Assembly: GCA_017632935.1 (NCBI GenBank) | Contig: JAGBQJ010000005.1 | Span: forward strand, 1 to 58,302 | DNA: 58,302 nucleotides | From: Bacteroidales bacterium | GTDB lineage: Bacteria; Bacteroidota; Bacteroidia; Bacteroidales; F082 | Direction: 5' to 3' | In this document: piece by piece, positions 1 through 7,878 of the stretch | Numbering within the stretch: position 1 is the first letter of the stretch | Layout: each line of letters starts with the position of its first letter | Position numbers and translations under genes: made by a program | Notes under the pieces: model-generated | What the model saw: the letters and a program-made list of their open reading frames with translations, nothing else | The model's database searches: none | Told to the model about the DNA's origin: nothing

Positions 1-49
1 GGGAGAATCTACGAGGCCAAAAAATTAATAACATGAAACATAAAAATTG

Positions 50-123
50 CGCCCCCTTCAGGACTTGAACCTGAGACCCCCTGATTAACAGTCAGATGCT
101 CTAACCAACTGAGCTAAGGAGGC
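50..123 (-). tRNA. tRNA-Asn (anticodon GTT)
   Basis: Read on the minus strand this folds into a full cloverleaf. The 7-bp acceptor stem is GCCTCCT with AGGGGGC (one G-T pair), the D arm contains AGTTGGTTAGA, the anticodon loop reads CTGTTAA with anticodon GTT, and the T arm has the TTCAAGT loop. The discriminator base is G and no CCA is encoded. Confidence 0.97.
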
Positions 124-276
124 TGCACAATGTCACAGAACGTTTCTGTTTTGCGGCTGCAAAAATACGGCTTTTTTTCTTACCCGCAAGAAAATAATGG
201 ACAATTTTTTTCGAAAATATACTATCTTATTGATTTTCAATAAAAAATTTTTCTAAAAACAAAGCGTTTTTCTTCG

Positions 277-284
277 TATCTTTG
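277..284 (+). promoter_or_regulatory. Bacteroidota -7 element for the PfkB kinase gene
   Basis: TATCTTTG fits the TAnnTTTG consensus of the Bacteroidota primary sigma factor and lies 22 bases before the ATG at 306. No clear -33 TTTG is visible. Confidence 0.6.
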
Positions 285-305
285 CCGCACTAAAAGCAAA
301 ACACC

Positions 306-1286
306 ATGCAACAGAAAAAAATACTCGGAATAGGGAGCGCATTGGTAGACATACTGACTCGAATTCCCAATGGACAAATCCTTCAAGAACTCAACCTCCC
401 AAAAGGAAGCATGACCTATGTGGATGCCTTAACCTCGGTAGCTATAGGCGACAAACTGGCTCATCTCGGTAACCAAATGGCCTCGGGCGGCTCAGCAGCC
501 AACACCATGAGCGGCTTGGCCCAACTTGGTGTCGAAGCCGGATTTCTCAGTAAAGTCGGAAAAGATGAAGTGGGACGTTTCTTCGAAAAACAAATGATTG
601 AAACCCATGTCAAGCCACTGATGCTAAAGAGTGACACACCTTCAGGTCGCGTGCAGGCTTTGGTCACTACTGACGGGGAACGTACTTTCGCCACCTGCCT
701 CGGTGCCGCTGCTGAGCTATGTGCCGACGACATTATGCCGGAACTCTTTGAAGGCTGGGATATCTTCTATGTGGAAGGTTACCTCGTGGCCAATCCAACC
801 ATGCTGCGTAAAGCCATCGAAACGGCCAAAGCCAAAGGCATGACCATCGCCATTGACTTAGCCAGTTACAACGTGGTGGAAGAAAGCCGCGACTTCTTGC
901 TTGAACTCGTCAACGATTATGTTGACATTGTGTTCGCCAACGAAAAGGAAGCATTTGCCCTAACAAGCATGGAGCCCGAAGCTGCCTTGCACTTCATCGC
1001 TGATCGTTGCGACATCGCTGTGGTAAAAGTGGGTCCAAAAGGTGCTTTTGTTCAACGTGGCAACGAAATCGTCACCATCCCTCCGATGAAAGCAGAGGTA
1101 GTCGATACAACCGGTGCCGGCGACATGTGGGCTGCAGGTTTCCTTGCTGGTCTCGTCAAAGGCGAAAGCTTGCAGAAATGTGGTATGATGGGGGCCGTCG
1201 TGGCGAAGAACATTATTGAGGTGATGGGGGCCAAGATGGATGAGGCGCGTTGGGAGAAAATACACGCTTCTATTGCAAATTTGTAA
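306..1286 (+). CDS. PfkB-family sugar/nucleoside kinase (adenosine kinase-like)
   Basis: The 326-residue length is normal for ribokinase/PfkB enzymes, which phosphorylate a sugar or nucleoside with ATP in the cytoplasm. The first PfkB signature appears near residues 60-66 (GGSAANT). The second, near residues 263-275 (DTTGAGDMWAAGF), contains the catalytic-base Asp of the GAGD motif. The overall look is closest to the adenosine/inosine kinase branch common in Bacteroidales, but the substrate cannot be fixed by reading. The ATG at 306 follows a TATCTTTG promoter closely. It is followed by a separate promoter for the EF-G-like gene, so it appears to be transcribed alone. Confidence 0.88.
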   Translation: MQQKKILGIGSALVDILTRIPNGQILQELNLPKGSMTYVDALTSVAIGDKLAHLGNQMASGGSAANTMSGLAQLGVEAGFLSKVGKDEVGRFFEKQMIETHVKPLMLKSDTPSGRVQALVTTDGERTFATCLGAAAELCADDIMPELFEGWDIFYVEGYLVANPTMLRKAIETAKAKGMTIAIDLASYNVVEESRDFLLELVNDYVDIVFANEKEAFALTSMEPEAALHFIADRCDIAVVKVGPKGAFVQRGNEIVTIPPMKAEVVDTTGAGDMWAAGFLAGLVKGESLQKCGMMGAVVAKNIIEVMGAKMDEARWEKIHASIANL

Positions 1287-1316
1287 TTAATTAGGTAGGG
1301 CTATCAGTATTTTTTG

Positions 1317-1324
1317 TACCTTTG
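1317..1324 (+). promoter_or_regulatory. Bacteroidota -7 element for the EF-G paralogue
   Basis: TACCTTTG matches TAnnTTTG 59 bases before the ATG at 1384. No well-spaced TTTG -33 box is present. Confidence 0.55.
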
Positions 1325-1383
1325 CGCCCACTTAAGTATTTTTCGCGAAAAGTAAATATTTAATAATTAGCTAGTTAGATAAA

Positions 1384-3519
1384 ATGAAGGAATTCCAAAC
1401 AAAAGACATCCGTAACGTTGCCCTTATCGGCGCAGCTAAATCGGGTAAGACCACGCTTGCCGAAAACATGCTTTTCGAAGGCAAGCTCATCAACAGAAAA
1501 GGTAGCACCGACGAGAAGAACACCGTCTCCGACTATCGTCCCATCGAGATGGAACGTCAGATTTCGGTGAACGCTTCCATGATGTACACGATCTATAACG
1601 ACAAGAAGATCAACATCCTGGACACCCCAGGTTTCAGCGACTTCTCTGGCGACATCGTCAGCTGCCTCGCCGCTACCGACATCGCCGTGTGCATGGTGAA
1701 TGCTCAGTCGGGCGTTGAAGCAACCACCGAGAACGCCTGGCGTCATGCTACCAACACCAACAAACCCGTTGTGTTCTTCATGAACCAACTCGACCACAGC
1801 AATGCCAACTTCGACAACACCATCCGTGAACTGAAGGAGTATTTCGGCGACAAGGTTACGCCTATCCAATATCCCGTCAACGCCGGTGAAGACTTCAACG
1901 CCGTCATCGACCTGATCATGATGAAGATGTTGGTTTTCAAAGATGGCAACGGTGCTCCTGAAATCCAGGACATCCCCGCCGCTGAGATGGCCAAGGCCGA
2001 AGAGCTGCATAACAACCTCATCGAGCACGCCGCCGAAGGTGAAGAGGCTCTGATGGAGAAGTTCTTCGAAGAGATGACCTTGAGCGAAGAAGACATGGAA
2101 CGCGGTATCCACCTTGGTATCGTCAACCGTGAGATGTTCCCCGTCATTTGCGGCGCTGCCAAACGTGGCGTGGGTGTCACCCGTCTGATGGATTTCCTCA
2201 TTAACGCCTGCCCGTCGCCTGCCGACATGCCGGCCATCAAAGCCAACAACGGCCAGGAGTTCCACAACAGCAACGACGACCCGACCGCCTTGTTCATCTT
2301 CAAGGTGACCACTGAGCAGAACCTCGGCGACGTGGCTTGGATGCGTGTCTACGGCGGCACCGTCGTAAAGAGCCAAGACCTCATCAACCCGCGTACGGGC
2401 AATAAGGAGCGTCTGTCTCAGCTGCTCGCTTTCCGTGGCAAGAACCGTGAGGAAGTGGAGAAAGTCAACGCTGGCGACATCATCTGCACTATCAAGCTGA
2501 AGGACGGCCGTATCGGTGATTCCTTGGTCGACGCCAAGGCCGCCGAAGCCACTTTCCCCGAAATCCCGTTCCCGACCCCGATCTTCTCGATTGCTGTCAA
2601 GGCCGTCAACTCACAAGAAGACGAAAAGCTCGGTAGCATCCTTAACGACATCCACAAGACCGACCCGACTGTTATCGCTGGTATGTCGCGCGAGTTGCGC
2701 CAGAACATCCTGCAGTGCCAGGGCGAATATCACTTCAACACCCTGAAGTGGTACTTCGACAACGTCTATAAGATCGCCATCGAGACGGCTTCGCCGAAGA
2801 TCCCGTATCGTGAGACCATCACCAAGAGCGCAAGCGCCAGTTACCGTCACAAGAAACAGTCCGGTGGTAGCGGTCAGTTCGGTGAGGTGCACATGCAGCT
2901 GGCTCCTTATTTCGAGGGTTACACTGACCCGAGCGAACTGCAGGTGCGCGACAAGCAAGAGTACGAACTGCCTTGGGGCGGTAAGCTCATCTTCGCCAAC
3001 TGCGTCGTTGGTGGTGCCATCGACGCCCGCTTCATGCCCGCCATCCTGAAGGGTGTGAACGAACGTCTGGAGCAGGGCCCGCTCACGGGTTCCTACGCCC
3101 GCGACATCATCGTCTACATTTACGACGGTAAGATGCACCCGGTCGACTCCAACGAAATGGCCTTTAAGATCGCTGGTCGTATGGCCTTCAGTGCCGCCTT
3201 TAAGAACGCTGGCCCGAAGATCATGGAACCCATCTACGACCTCGACGTGCGCATGCCCGCCGACCTCATGGGTGCCGTCATGACCGACCTCCAAGGCCGC
3301 CGCGCCATCGTCATGGGCATGGATAGCGACCATAACTACCAGACCATCCACGCCAAGGTGCCGTTGGCCGAGATGGACCGTTATTCGACCTCGCTGAGCT
3401 CGCTGACTTCGGGCCGTGGTACCTTCACCATGAAGTATGCTGAATACCAGCAAGTTCCTACCGACGTCCAGAACCGCCTCCTCAAGGAGTACGAAGAGAG
3501 CCAGAAGGAAGAAGAATAA
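1384..3519 (+). CDS. EF-G-like translation factor paralogue (EF-G2 type), catalytic His absent
   Basis: 711 residues with the EF-G domain order: G domain (about 1-270), beta-barrel domain II (about 300-385), then domains III-V. The P-loop is GAAKSGKTT (about 16-24). The G3 motif at residues 80-84 reads DTPGF instead of the DTPGH of canonical EF-G, so the His that activates water for GTP hydrolysis is Phe84. Switch I reads MERQISV where canonical EF-G has RGITI, and G4 reads NQLD instead of NKxD. Known context: Bacteroides EF-G2, needed for gut colonisation, is reported to support translocation without GTPase activity, and this protein fits that type. It is probably not the main fusA, which normally sits with rpsL, rpsG and tuf. 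Codon use is strongly biased, suggesting high expression. A hairpin terminator follows. Confidence 0.9.
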   Translation: MKEFQTKDIRNVALIGAAKSGKTTLAENMLFEGKLINRKGSTDEKNTVSDYRPIEMERQISVNASMMYTIYNDKKINILDTPGFSDFSGDIVSCLAATDIAVCMVNAQSGVEATTENAWRHATNTNKPVVFFMNQLDHSNANFDNTIRELKEYFGDKVTPIQYPVNAGEDFNAVIDLIMMKMLVFKDGNGAPEIQDIPAAEMAKAEELHNNLIEHAAEGEEALMEKFFEEMTLSEEDMERGIHLGIVNREMFPVICGAAKRGVGVTRLMDFLINACPSPADMPAIKANNGQEFHNSNDDPTALFIFKVTTEQNLGDVAWMRVYGGTVVKSQDLINPRTGNKERLSQLLAFRGKNREEVEKVNAGDIICTIKLKDGRIGDSLVDAKAAEATFPEIPFPTPIFSIAVKAVNSQEDEKLGSILNDIHKTDPTVIAGMSRELRQNILQCQGEYHFNTLKWYFDNVYKIAIETASPKIPYRETITKSASASYRHKKQSGGSGQFGEVHMQLAPYFEGYTDPSELQVRDKQEYELPWGGKLIFANCVVGGAIDARFMPAILKGVNERLEQGPLTGSYARDIIVYIYDGKMHPVDSNEMAFKIAGRMAFSAAFKNAGPKIMEPIYDLDVRMPADLMGAVMTDLQGRRAIVMGMDSDHNYQTIHAKVPLAEMDRYSTSLSSLTSGRGTFTMKYAEYQQVPTDVQNRLLKEYEESQKEEE

Positions 3520-3560
3520 AAATAGAACAAGAGTATTTTTTCATAAGTATTGCATTTTTT

Positions 3561-3591
3561 CCCCGCTGCGGTTGCCGTGGCGGGGTTTTTT
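3561..3591 (+). terminator. Rho-independent terminator after the EF-G paralogue
   Basis: CCCCGC (3561-3566) pairs with GCGGGG (3580-3585) and a T run follows at once. The next promoter begins within the T run. Confidence 0.8.
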
Positions 3592-3594
3592 ATT

Positions 3595-3602
3595 TACTTT
3601 TG
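3595..3602 (+). promoter_or_regulatory. Bacteroidota -7 element for the small gene at 3630
   Basis: TACTTTTG matches TAnnTTTG 28 bases before the ATG at 3630. It rules out the in-frame TTG at 3600 as a translation start. Confidence 0.55.
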
Positions 3603-3629
3603 CAGCAAACTAACTTAAAAACGAATACC

Positions 3630-4139
3630 ATGGACTTTGGAAAACTCTTCTCAAAAGTGGTGAAGACTGTAAAGGAAAACATAGAGGTTGAAACCAAACC
3701 TGCCTCACAGCCGACAGCACAACCTAAACCTGCATCACGACCCACTACTCCAGCCTTTGAAAGGGAAAGAACAGCTTTGGAATGGGTGGCTTATTTCAAG
3801 GAAATCCTTGCAACGGAATTTTCACAATATAGCGTCCGCGAAAACGTGGCCGTGACCGATGTGGCTGGTTACGCTAGCGATGAGTTCAAACTCTACAAGA
3901 GCCGTCCCACACAAGCCTACAAAGCCGAATGGGGCCAACCCTATACTTTCGTGCTCGAACAGGCTGGCAGCCTTAAAGGCGTTGTCATGCTGGGCAACGG
4001 CCATAGCCATGACAGCAACGTGAAGTACCTCATCGCCAGAATGTACGCCAAGAAAATGGGCATTCCCTACATCAACTTCTACACGCAGATGCCCAACGAA
4101 CGCGACTACGTCATCGGGCGCATACGTAAGTTCTTGTAA
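3630..4139 (+). CDS. Conserved hypothetical protein, function unknown
   Basis: 169 residues from the ATG at 3630. An in-frame TTG at 3600 lies inside the promoter and is not used. I do not recognise the family. There is no signal peptide or membrane segment, so it is probably cytoplasmic. The first 20 residues look helical (MDFGKLFSKVVKTV). A Pro/Ala/Thr/Gln-rich linker follows (about 25-48), then a compact alpha/beta domain (about 55-169) with a hydrophobic strand GVVMLG followed by NGHSHD and ending in a basic tail. The strand-turn-HxHD patch could bind metal or ligand, but that is speculation. The reverse transcriptase follows on the same strand about 160 bases downstream with no terminator between, so the two could share a transcript. 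Confidence 0.7.
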   Translation: MDFGKLFSKVVKTVKENIEVETKPASQPTAQPKPASRPTTPAFERERTALEWVAYFKEILATEFSQYSVRENVAVTDVAGYASDEFKLYKSRPTQAYKAEWGQPYTFVLEQAGSLKGVVMLGNGHSHDSNVKYLIARMYAKKMGIPYINFYTQMPNERDYVIGRIRKFL

Positions 4140-4150
4140 CCAATAAAGAC

Positions 4151-4288
4151 AGAAAAAGGGGATGCGGCATAGCCGCGCCTGCCGAAGGAGGCAGCCTTGT
4201 TGTTCATTTCTCGGTTTTGCAGGCAACCCGACAAGGTACCCTCTCGTGATCCGCAAGTTTGCGGATTCAAAATCCTTCCCCTTTTTCT
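4151..4288 (+). ncRNA. Structured element upstream of the reverse transcriptase (candidate ncRNA, or a short interspersed repeat)
   Basis: AGAAAAAGGGG (4151-4161) is perfectly complementary to CCCCTTTTTCT (4278-4288), so an 11-bp stem could close a 138-base unit that ends 9 bases before the RT start. Inside are further hairpins: GCGGC/GCCGC with an ATA loop (about 4164-4176), CTGCC/GGCAG (about 4178-4193) and ATCCGCAA/TTGCGGAT with a GT loop (about 4249-4266). The layout recalls the a1/a2 repeats that bracket retron RNAs. Terminal inverted repeats around a small hairpin-rich unit also fit a MITE- or REP-like dispersed repeat. Only a copy-number search of the genome or RNA data would tell the two apart. 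Confidence 0.45.
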
Positions 4289-4297
4289 TTTTTTACC

Positions 4298-5518
4298 ATG
4301 GAAAGCATCATCAGCCAACTGACTCGTCAAGAGACCTGGGAGAAGTTTCTCGCTTACCGCCTGATGAAAGGCCGCTTCAACTGGCATGAGTTTGATGAAG
4401 CCGATGCCTTCGTGGAAAGGGAAGACTACTTGCCATTGGCCAACAAAATCGCTGAAGGCGAAAATCTAGGCATCCCTACAAAGAAACTAGTCAATAAGAT
4501 GGGTTCGGGCAAGAAACGTGTGGTCTACAGCTTCGCACCAGACGAGATGCTCATCCTCAAACTCATTGCCTTCTTACTCTATAAATACGACGACCAATTT
4601 GTCCCCAATTGCTTTGCCTTCCGCCGTGGCTTGAAAGCCTCTGATGCCGTCTTCAAGATCAACAAGGCCATTCGCAATCAAAAGATGTGGGCCTACAAAC
4701 TCGATATCCACGACTATTTCAATTCCATCGACATCGATATCCTGCTGCCTATACTGACCGACATACTCAAAGACGACAAGCCTTTATACTTTTTCTTTGA
4801 AAAGCTGCTGACACAGAATCTCGCTATTTATAATGGCCAAGTCATTGAGGAAAAACAAGGTGTCATGGCCGGTACACCTACTGCACCCTTCATCGCTGAT
4901 GTCTATCTGAAAGATGTGGACCGCTATTATTATAATAAAGGTGTAGTTTATGCTCGCTATTCCGATGATATTATAATGTTTGCTCCTGATTTTGAGACTC
5001 TTGAGCAATACAAAAATCAAATGGCGCAGTTTTTGGCACAATATCATTTGGAAGTCAATTCCGAAAAGGAGAAAATTTATTCGCCCGATGAGGCTTACGA
5101 GTTCTTGGGCTTCAAATGCCACGGCCATGATATTGATATCTCGGAAGCGACCAAGAAAAAGATGAAAGGCAAAATTTGCCGCAAAGCCCGTGCTTTATGG
5201 CGTTGGAGCAGTAAAAACCACATAGAACCCGAGAAGGCGATGAAAGGCCTCATCAACTATTTCAATCGCAAGTTTTTCGAGAGCGATGACCCCGAAACCC
5301 TTACCTGGTCAAGATGGTTTTTTCCGGTTATCAACCAAACTGAAGGTCTGAAAGAAATCGACCATTATCTGCAACAGAACATTCGCTTTCTTAGCACGGG
5401 TAAGCATAATAAAGCCAACTATCGAGTTGACTATGAAAAGCTTAAAAAACTAGGTTACAAGAGTTTGGTGAACGAATATTATAAGTTTAAAGATTCCGCT
5501 CCCGCCACTGTTGGCTAA
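4298..5518 (+). CDS. Stand-alone reverse transcriptase (YSDD type), class unassigned
   Basis: 406 residues from the ATG at 4298. RT motifs occur in order: motif A KLDIHDYFNSID with Asp136, motif B region QGVMAGTPTAPFIADVYL, and motif C YARYSDD with catalytic Asp223/Asp224 (Ser in place of the common Ala of YADD). The downstream FLGFKCHG resembles motif D/E of group II intron-like and DGR RTs. The C-terminal third (WFFPVINQ..., then LGYKSLVNEYYKF) looks like a helical thumb and is followed by no maturase, HNH or protease domain. The retron VTG motif is absent, no intron domain V was seen, and no template/variable repeat pair for a DGR was seen nearby. RTs of similar build occur singly in gut Bacillota and Bacteroidota. 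Many such 'unknown group' RTs turned out to be antiphage, so defence is a reasonable but unproven guess. The last 32 bases overlap the convergent lutB gene. Confidence 0.9.
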   Translation: MESIISQLTRQETWEKFLAYRLMKGRFNWHEFDEADAFVEREDYLPLANKIAEGENLGIPTKKLVNKMGSGKKRVVYSFAPDEMLILKLIAFLLYKYDDQFVPNCFAFRRGLKASDAVFKINKAIRNQKMWAYKLDIHDYFNSIDIDILLPILTDILKDDKPLYFFFEKLLTQNLAIYNGQVIEEKQGVMAGTPTAPFIADVYLKDVDRYYYNKGVVYARYSDDIIMFAPDFETLEQYKNQMAQFLAQYHLEVNSEKEKIYSPDEAYEFLGFKCHGHDIDISEATKKKMKGKICRKARALWRWSSKNHIEPEKAMKGLINYFNRKFFESDDPETLTWSRWFFPVINQTEGLKEIDHYLQQNIRFLSTGKHNKANYRVDYEKLKKLGYKSLVNEYYKFKDSAPATVG

Positions 5519-6851
5519 ACGACTTGGCGGCAAACTCTGGCATGGGTCTTTCCTCGCCCCAAAGCGGTCCCAACAAACGTTTTAATTCCAACTTCTTGAA
5601 AAACAACGGACTGTCCATCTTTTTCCGTGTCTTACAATGCCAAATCATGGCTTTCAGTAGGGCATCGTATTTGGTATTACCCGTTTTTTCGTCTATGGCC
5701 AAATGACGGTTTTCAATGATCAAGTCGTCCAATGGAATCTTCACGGGACAGATTTCTACACACTTGCCGCACAGAGAACAGGCGGAATTGAGGTAATTGA
5801 AATCCTCCAAACCTTCCATCAAAGGTGCCATCACGGTGCCCACTGGACCGATATGTTTAGTGCCGTATGAATAACCACCGATGTTTTTGTAAACCGGACA
5901 CACACTGATGCAAGCCCCACAATGAATGCACGACATCACCTTGCGCTGCGTTTCATGCGCCAACAACCCAGAGCGGTTGTTGTCCAAAAGAATGACATAC
6001 ATCTGCTCGGGACCATTGCCCGTAGTGGAAGGACCAAAGGTAATGCTGTTGCAAGCCGCCATGCTTTGTCCGTTGGAATGCAGCGACAGCAAAGGTAACA
6101 ACACACTTAAGTCGTCCATATTAGGAATCACTTTGGCAATGCCAGCCACAACGATGTGTATCTTTGACAATGAGCTGGATTTCAAAATATTGCCTTCGTT
6201 TTCAGTAAATACCACACCTCCAGAATCGGAAAGCAGGAAGTTGGCACCTGTGACACAAATGGACACATCTTGCGTTTCAACACCTACCTCATGCCGTACA
6301 AAATTGACCATCTGCTTGGCTGAGCTGTCGGGCTTCAATTTGAAAGCAGAAGTCAAGATGGCATTGTTTTCCTCCTTTGAAAGATGAATGGAAGGCGCAA
6401 GGGGATGATAAGGCTTTTGTTGACCTTTTTGAAGTACAAAACGAGCCACTTCTGTTTCGACTACGCGGATGTTTTTGCGCTCCAAGAAACCATTGAGTTC
6501 AATCTCATCAAGCACAACAGAGTTGGAACGCATGATGGCGTTGGCTTTTTCTTTGCGGATGAGGTCGAAAATCATAGTCAGGGCATCATCTGCATTGCGC
6601 GCCCAGAGTACTTTTCCGCCGTTTTCGGTGAAGTGGGTCTCAAAGTCGACCAACAATTTCTCTAAAGTCAATAATGACTTGTTGCGCAAAGTATAGGCAC
6701 GTTGTTTTTCCAAGTCGAGGTTGCGGTAATTCTCCTTTCCTTTGACAAAGTTATTTTCGAAACAGCCTGTGCTGTAGTTGATCTTCTGCCAATGTTCCTC
6801 ATCGAAAGCGATGGCAGAGCCGTTTTTGAATATGGTCTTAGGGTCACTCAT
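5487..6851 (-). CDS. lutB: LutB-like lactate utilisation iron-sulfur protein
   Basis: 454 residues from the ATG at 6851. That codon overlaps the rpiB stop (ATGAGTGA), which suggests translational coupling; an ATG at 6857 is also possible. The N-terminal half is the LUD domain, which in the LutABC/LldEFG system takes part in oxidising L-lactate to pyruvate. Two ferredoxin-type clusters follow: CIHCGACISVCP and CSLCGKCVEICP, each CxxCxxCxxxCP. The length and domain order match LutB. The partners LutA and LutC are not beside it here; instead it pairs with rpiB. It is cytoplasmic or membrane-associated through electron-transfer partners. Confidence is high for the family and moderate for lactate as substrate. 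Confidence 0.88.
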   Translation of the reverse strand: MSDPKTIFKNGSAIAFDEEHWQKINYSTGCFENNFVKGKENYRNLDLEKQRAYTLRNKSLLTLEKLLVDFETHFTENGGKVLWARNADDALTMIFDLIRKEKANAIMRSNSVVLDEIELNGFLERKNIRVVETEVARFVLQKGQQKPYHPLAPSIHLSKEENNAILTSAFKLKPDSSAKQMVNFVRHEVGVETQDVSICVTGANFLLSDSGGVVFTENEGNILKSSSLSKIHIVVAGIAKVIPNMDDLSVLLPLLSLHSNGQSMAACNSITFGPSTTGNGPEQMYVILLDNNRSGLLAHETQRKVMSCIHCGACISVCPVYKNIGGYSYGTKHIGPVGTVMAPLMEGLEDFNYLNSACSLCGKCVEICPVKIPLDDLIIENRHLAIDEKTGNTKYDALLKAMIWHCKTRKKMDSPLFFKKLELKRLLGPLWGEERPMPEFAAKSFSQQWRERNL

Positions 6852-7299
6852 CGTCATGGCTTTCAACGGATTCTATTTTTTCAACTCTTCTGGCGTGACG
6901 GCCACCTTCAAAACCGGTATTCAAAAAAGCCTGCACCATTTCCCAAGCCAATTCGTTAGGAATAAAACGACCAGGCAAGGCGAGAATATTGGCATCGTTG
7001 TGCTGACGGGCCAGTTTGGCCAGTTCCACATTCCAACACAAAGCTGCACGGACATTATGGTGGTGGTTAGCCGTCATCTGGGCACCGTTGCCACTGCCAC
7101 AAAGGATGATACCCAAAGGATATTCTCCATGCTCAATGGCAGAAGCCAAAGGATGGATCATGTCGGGATAGTCGACGCTTTCGGTAGTATATGTACCATA
7201 ATCATTGACTTGATAGCCGGCTTCTTTCAGTTTTCCAATCAAAAATTGTTTCATCTCGAAGCCACCATGGTCGCTCGCTATGGGTATAATGTGTTCCAT
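6844..7299 (-). CDS. rpiB: Ribose-5-phosphate isomerase B
   Basis: 151 residues, the usual RpiB length. It would interconvert ribose 5-phosphate and ribulose 5-phosphate in the non-oxidative pentose phosphate pathway. The N-terminus carries the SDHGG phosphate-binding motif, and the active-site loop contains CGSGNG where many RpiB proteins have CGTGIG. The expected Cys is kept. HNDAN and the PGRFI region follow as in the LacAB/RpiB family. It heads a two-gene minus-strand unit with lutB, which it overlaps by 8 bases. A TAATTTTG promoter element lies 27 bases upstream of the start. Confidence 0.93.
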   Translation of the reverse strand: MEHIIPIASDHGGFEMKQFLIGKLKEAGYQVNDYGTYTTESVDYPDMIHPLASAIEHGEYPLGIILCGSGNGAQMTANHHHNVRAALCWNVELAKLARQHNDANILALPGRFIPNELAWEMVQAFLNTGFEGGRHARRVEKIESVESHDDE

Positions 7300-7825
7300 T
7301 TTTACACTGTTGATAATTCAACTTGCAAAATTACATATTTTCATTGTTTACCATAGTCATATAGCACTATTTCTGAAAGACTTATCCGCTTTAAAACATT
7401 CATCGTTTTTGATTTAATAAATTGGTATTCAAGAAAATATTAAGTTATCAACAGGTTTTTTGTTGATAACTTTTTAAATCAAGTGGACAAAAAACAAGGG
7501 CTGTTGATTCAACAATTTTTCAACCCAAAACTAGTCAAAAATGAACATGATTTCAAAAAATTGAACTCAATTTTACCCGTTTTTTTGGTTTTCATCGAAT
7601 AACCGAAAAAGTATTGATAAGACTGAAAAATAATCTTTTGTAATTTTCATCTTTTTCTGTCTCAAACCAAAAATCATTAATGCAAGAAATTTATTGAAAA
7701 GTTATCAACCAATTCACAGGCTTATTAACAGCAGTAACAAATTTTTAATTAACCAAAAAAATAAAAAATATGATTTTAATAATGATGTTTTGGGTGTTGA
7801 TAACCATTCAGGCATTTTTTACAGA
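7300..7825. other. AT-rich gap with clustered DnaA-box-like sites (candidate replication origin)
   Basis: The 580-base gap between rpiB and the MORN-repeat gene is very AT-rich and holds no convincing gene. TTATCAACA, one base from the DnaA consensus TTATCCACA, occurs exactly at 7445-7453 (+) and as its complement at 7308-7316, 7461-7469 and 7795-7803. TTATCAACC is at 7702-7710 (+), and weaker matches lie at 7382, 7482 and 7722. The sites at 7445 and 7461 form a palindrome with an 8-base spacer. Long A/T tracts between 7540 and 7680 could serve as an unwinding element. The right 50 bases hold the promoter of the next gene. Confidence 0.45.
7326..7333 (-). promoter_or_regulatory. Bacteroidota -7 element for rpiB-lutB
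   Basis: Read on the minus strand, TAATTTTG matches TAnnTTTG. No clear -33 TTTG is present. Confidence 0.5.
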
Positions 7826-7859
7826 TTTGCTGCTAATCCAATTAAATTGTCTAATTTTG
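7826..7859 (+). promoter_or_regulatory. Bacteroidota promoter for the MORN-repeat gene
   Basis: TTTG at 7826-7829 and TAATTTTG at 7852-7859 are separated by 22 bases, close to the preferred spacing. The start codon follows 19 bases later. Confidence 0.65.
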
Positions 7860-7878
7860 ACCCGTTTTTAACGAGCAG

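Noticed and set aside
1375-2376. 333-residue open frame antisense to the EF-G paralogue
   Set aside because: Shadow of a conserved gene with biased codons.
4151-5518. Classical retron
   Set aside because: The upstream inverted repeats fit, but the RT lacks the retron VTG motif and reads more like group II-like or DGR enzymes after motif C.
4298-5518. Group II intron or diversity-generating retroelement
   Set aside because: No domain V-like sequence, no maturase region, and no template/variable repeat pair was found near the RT.
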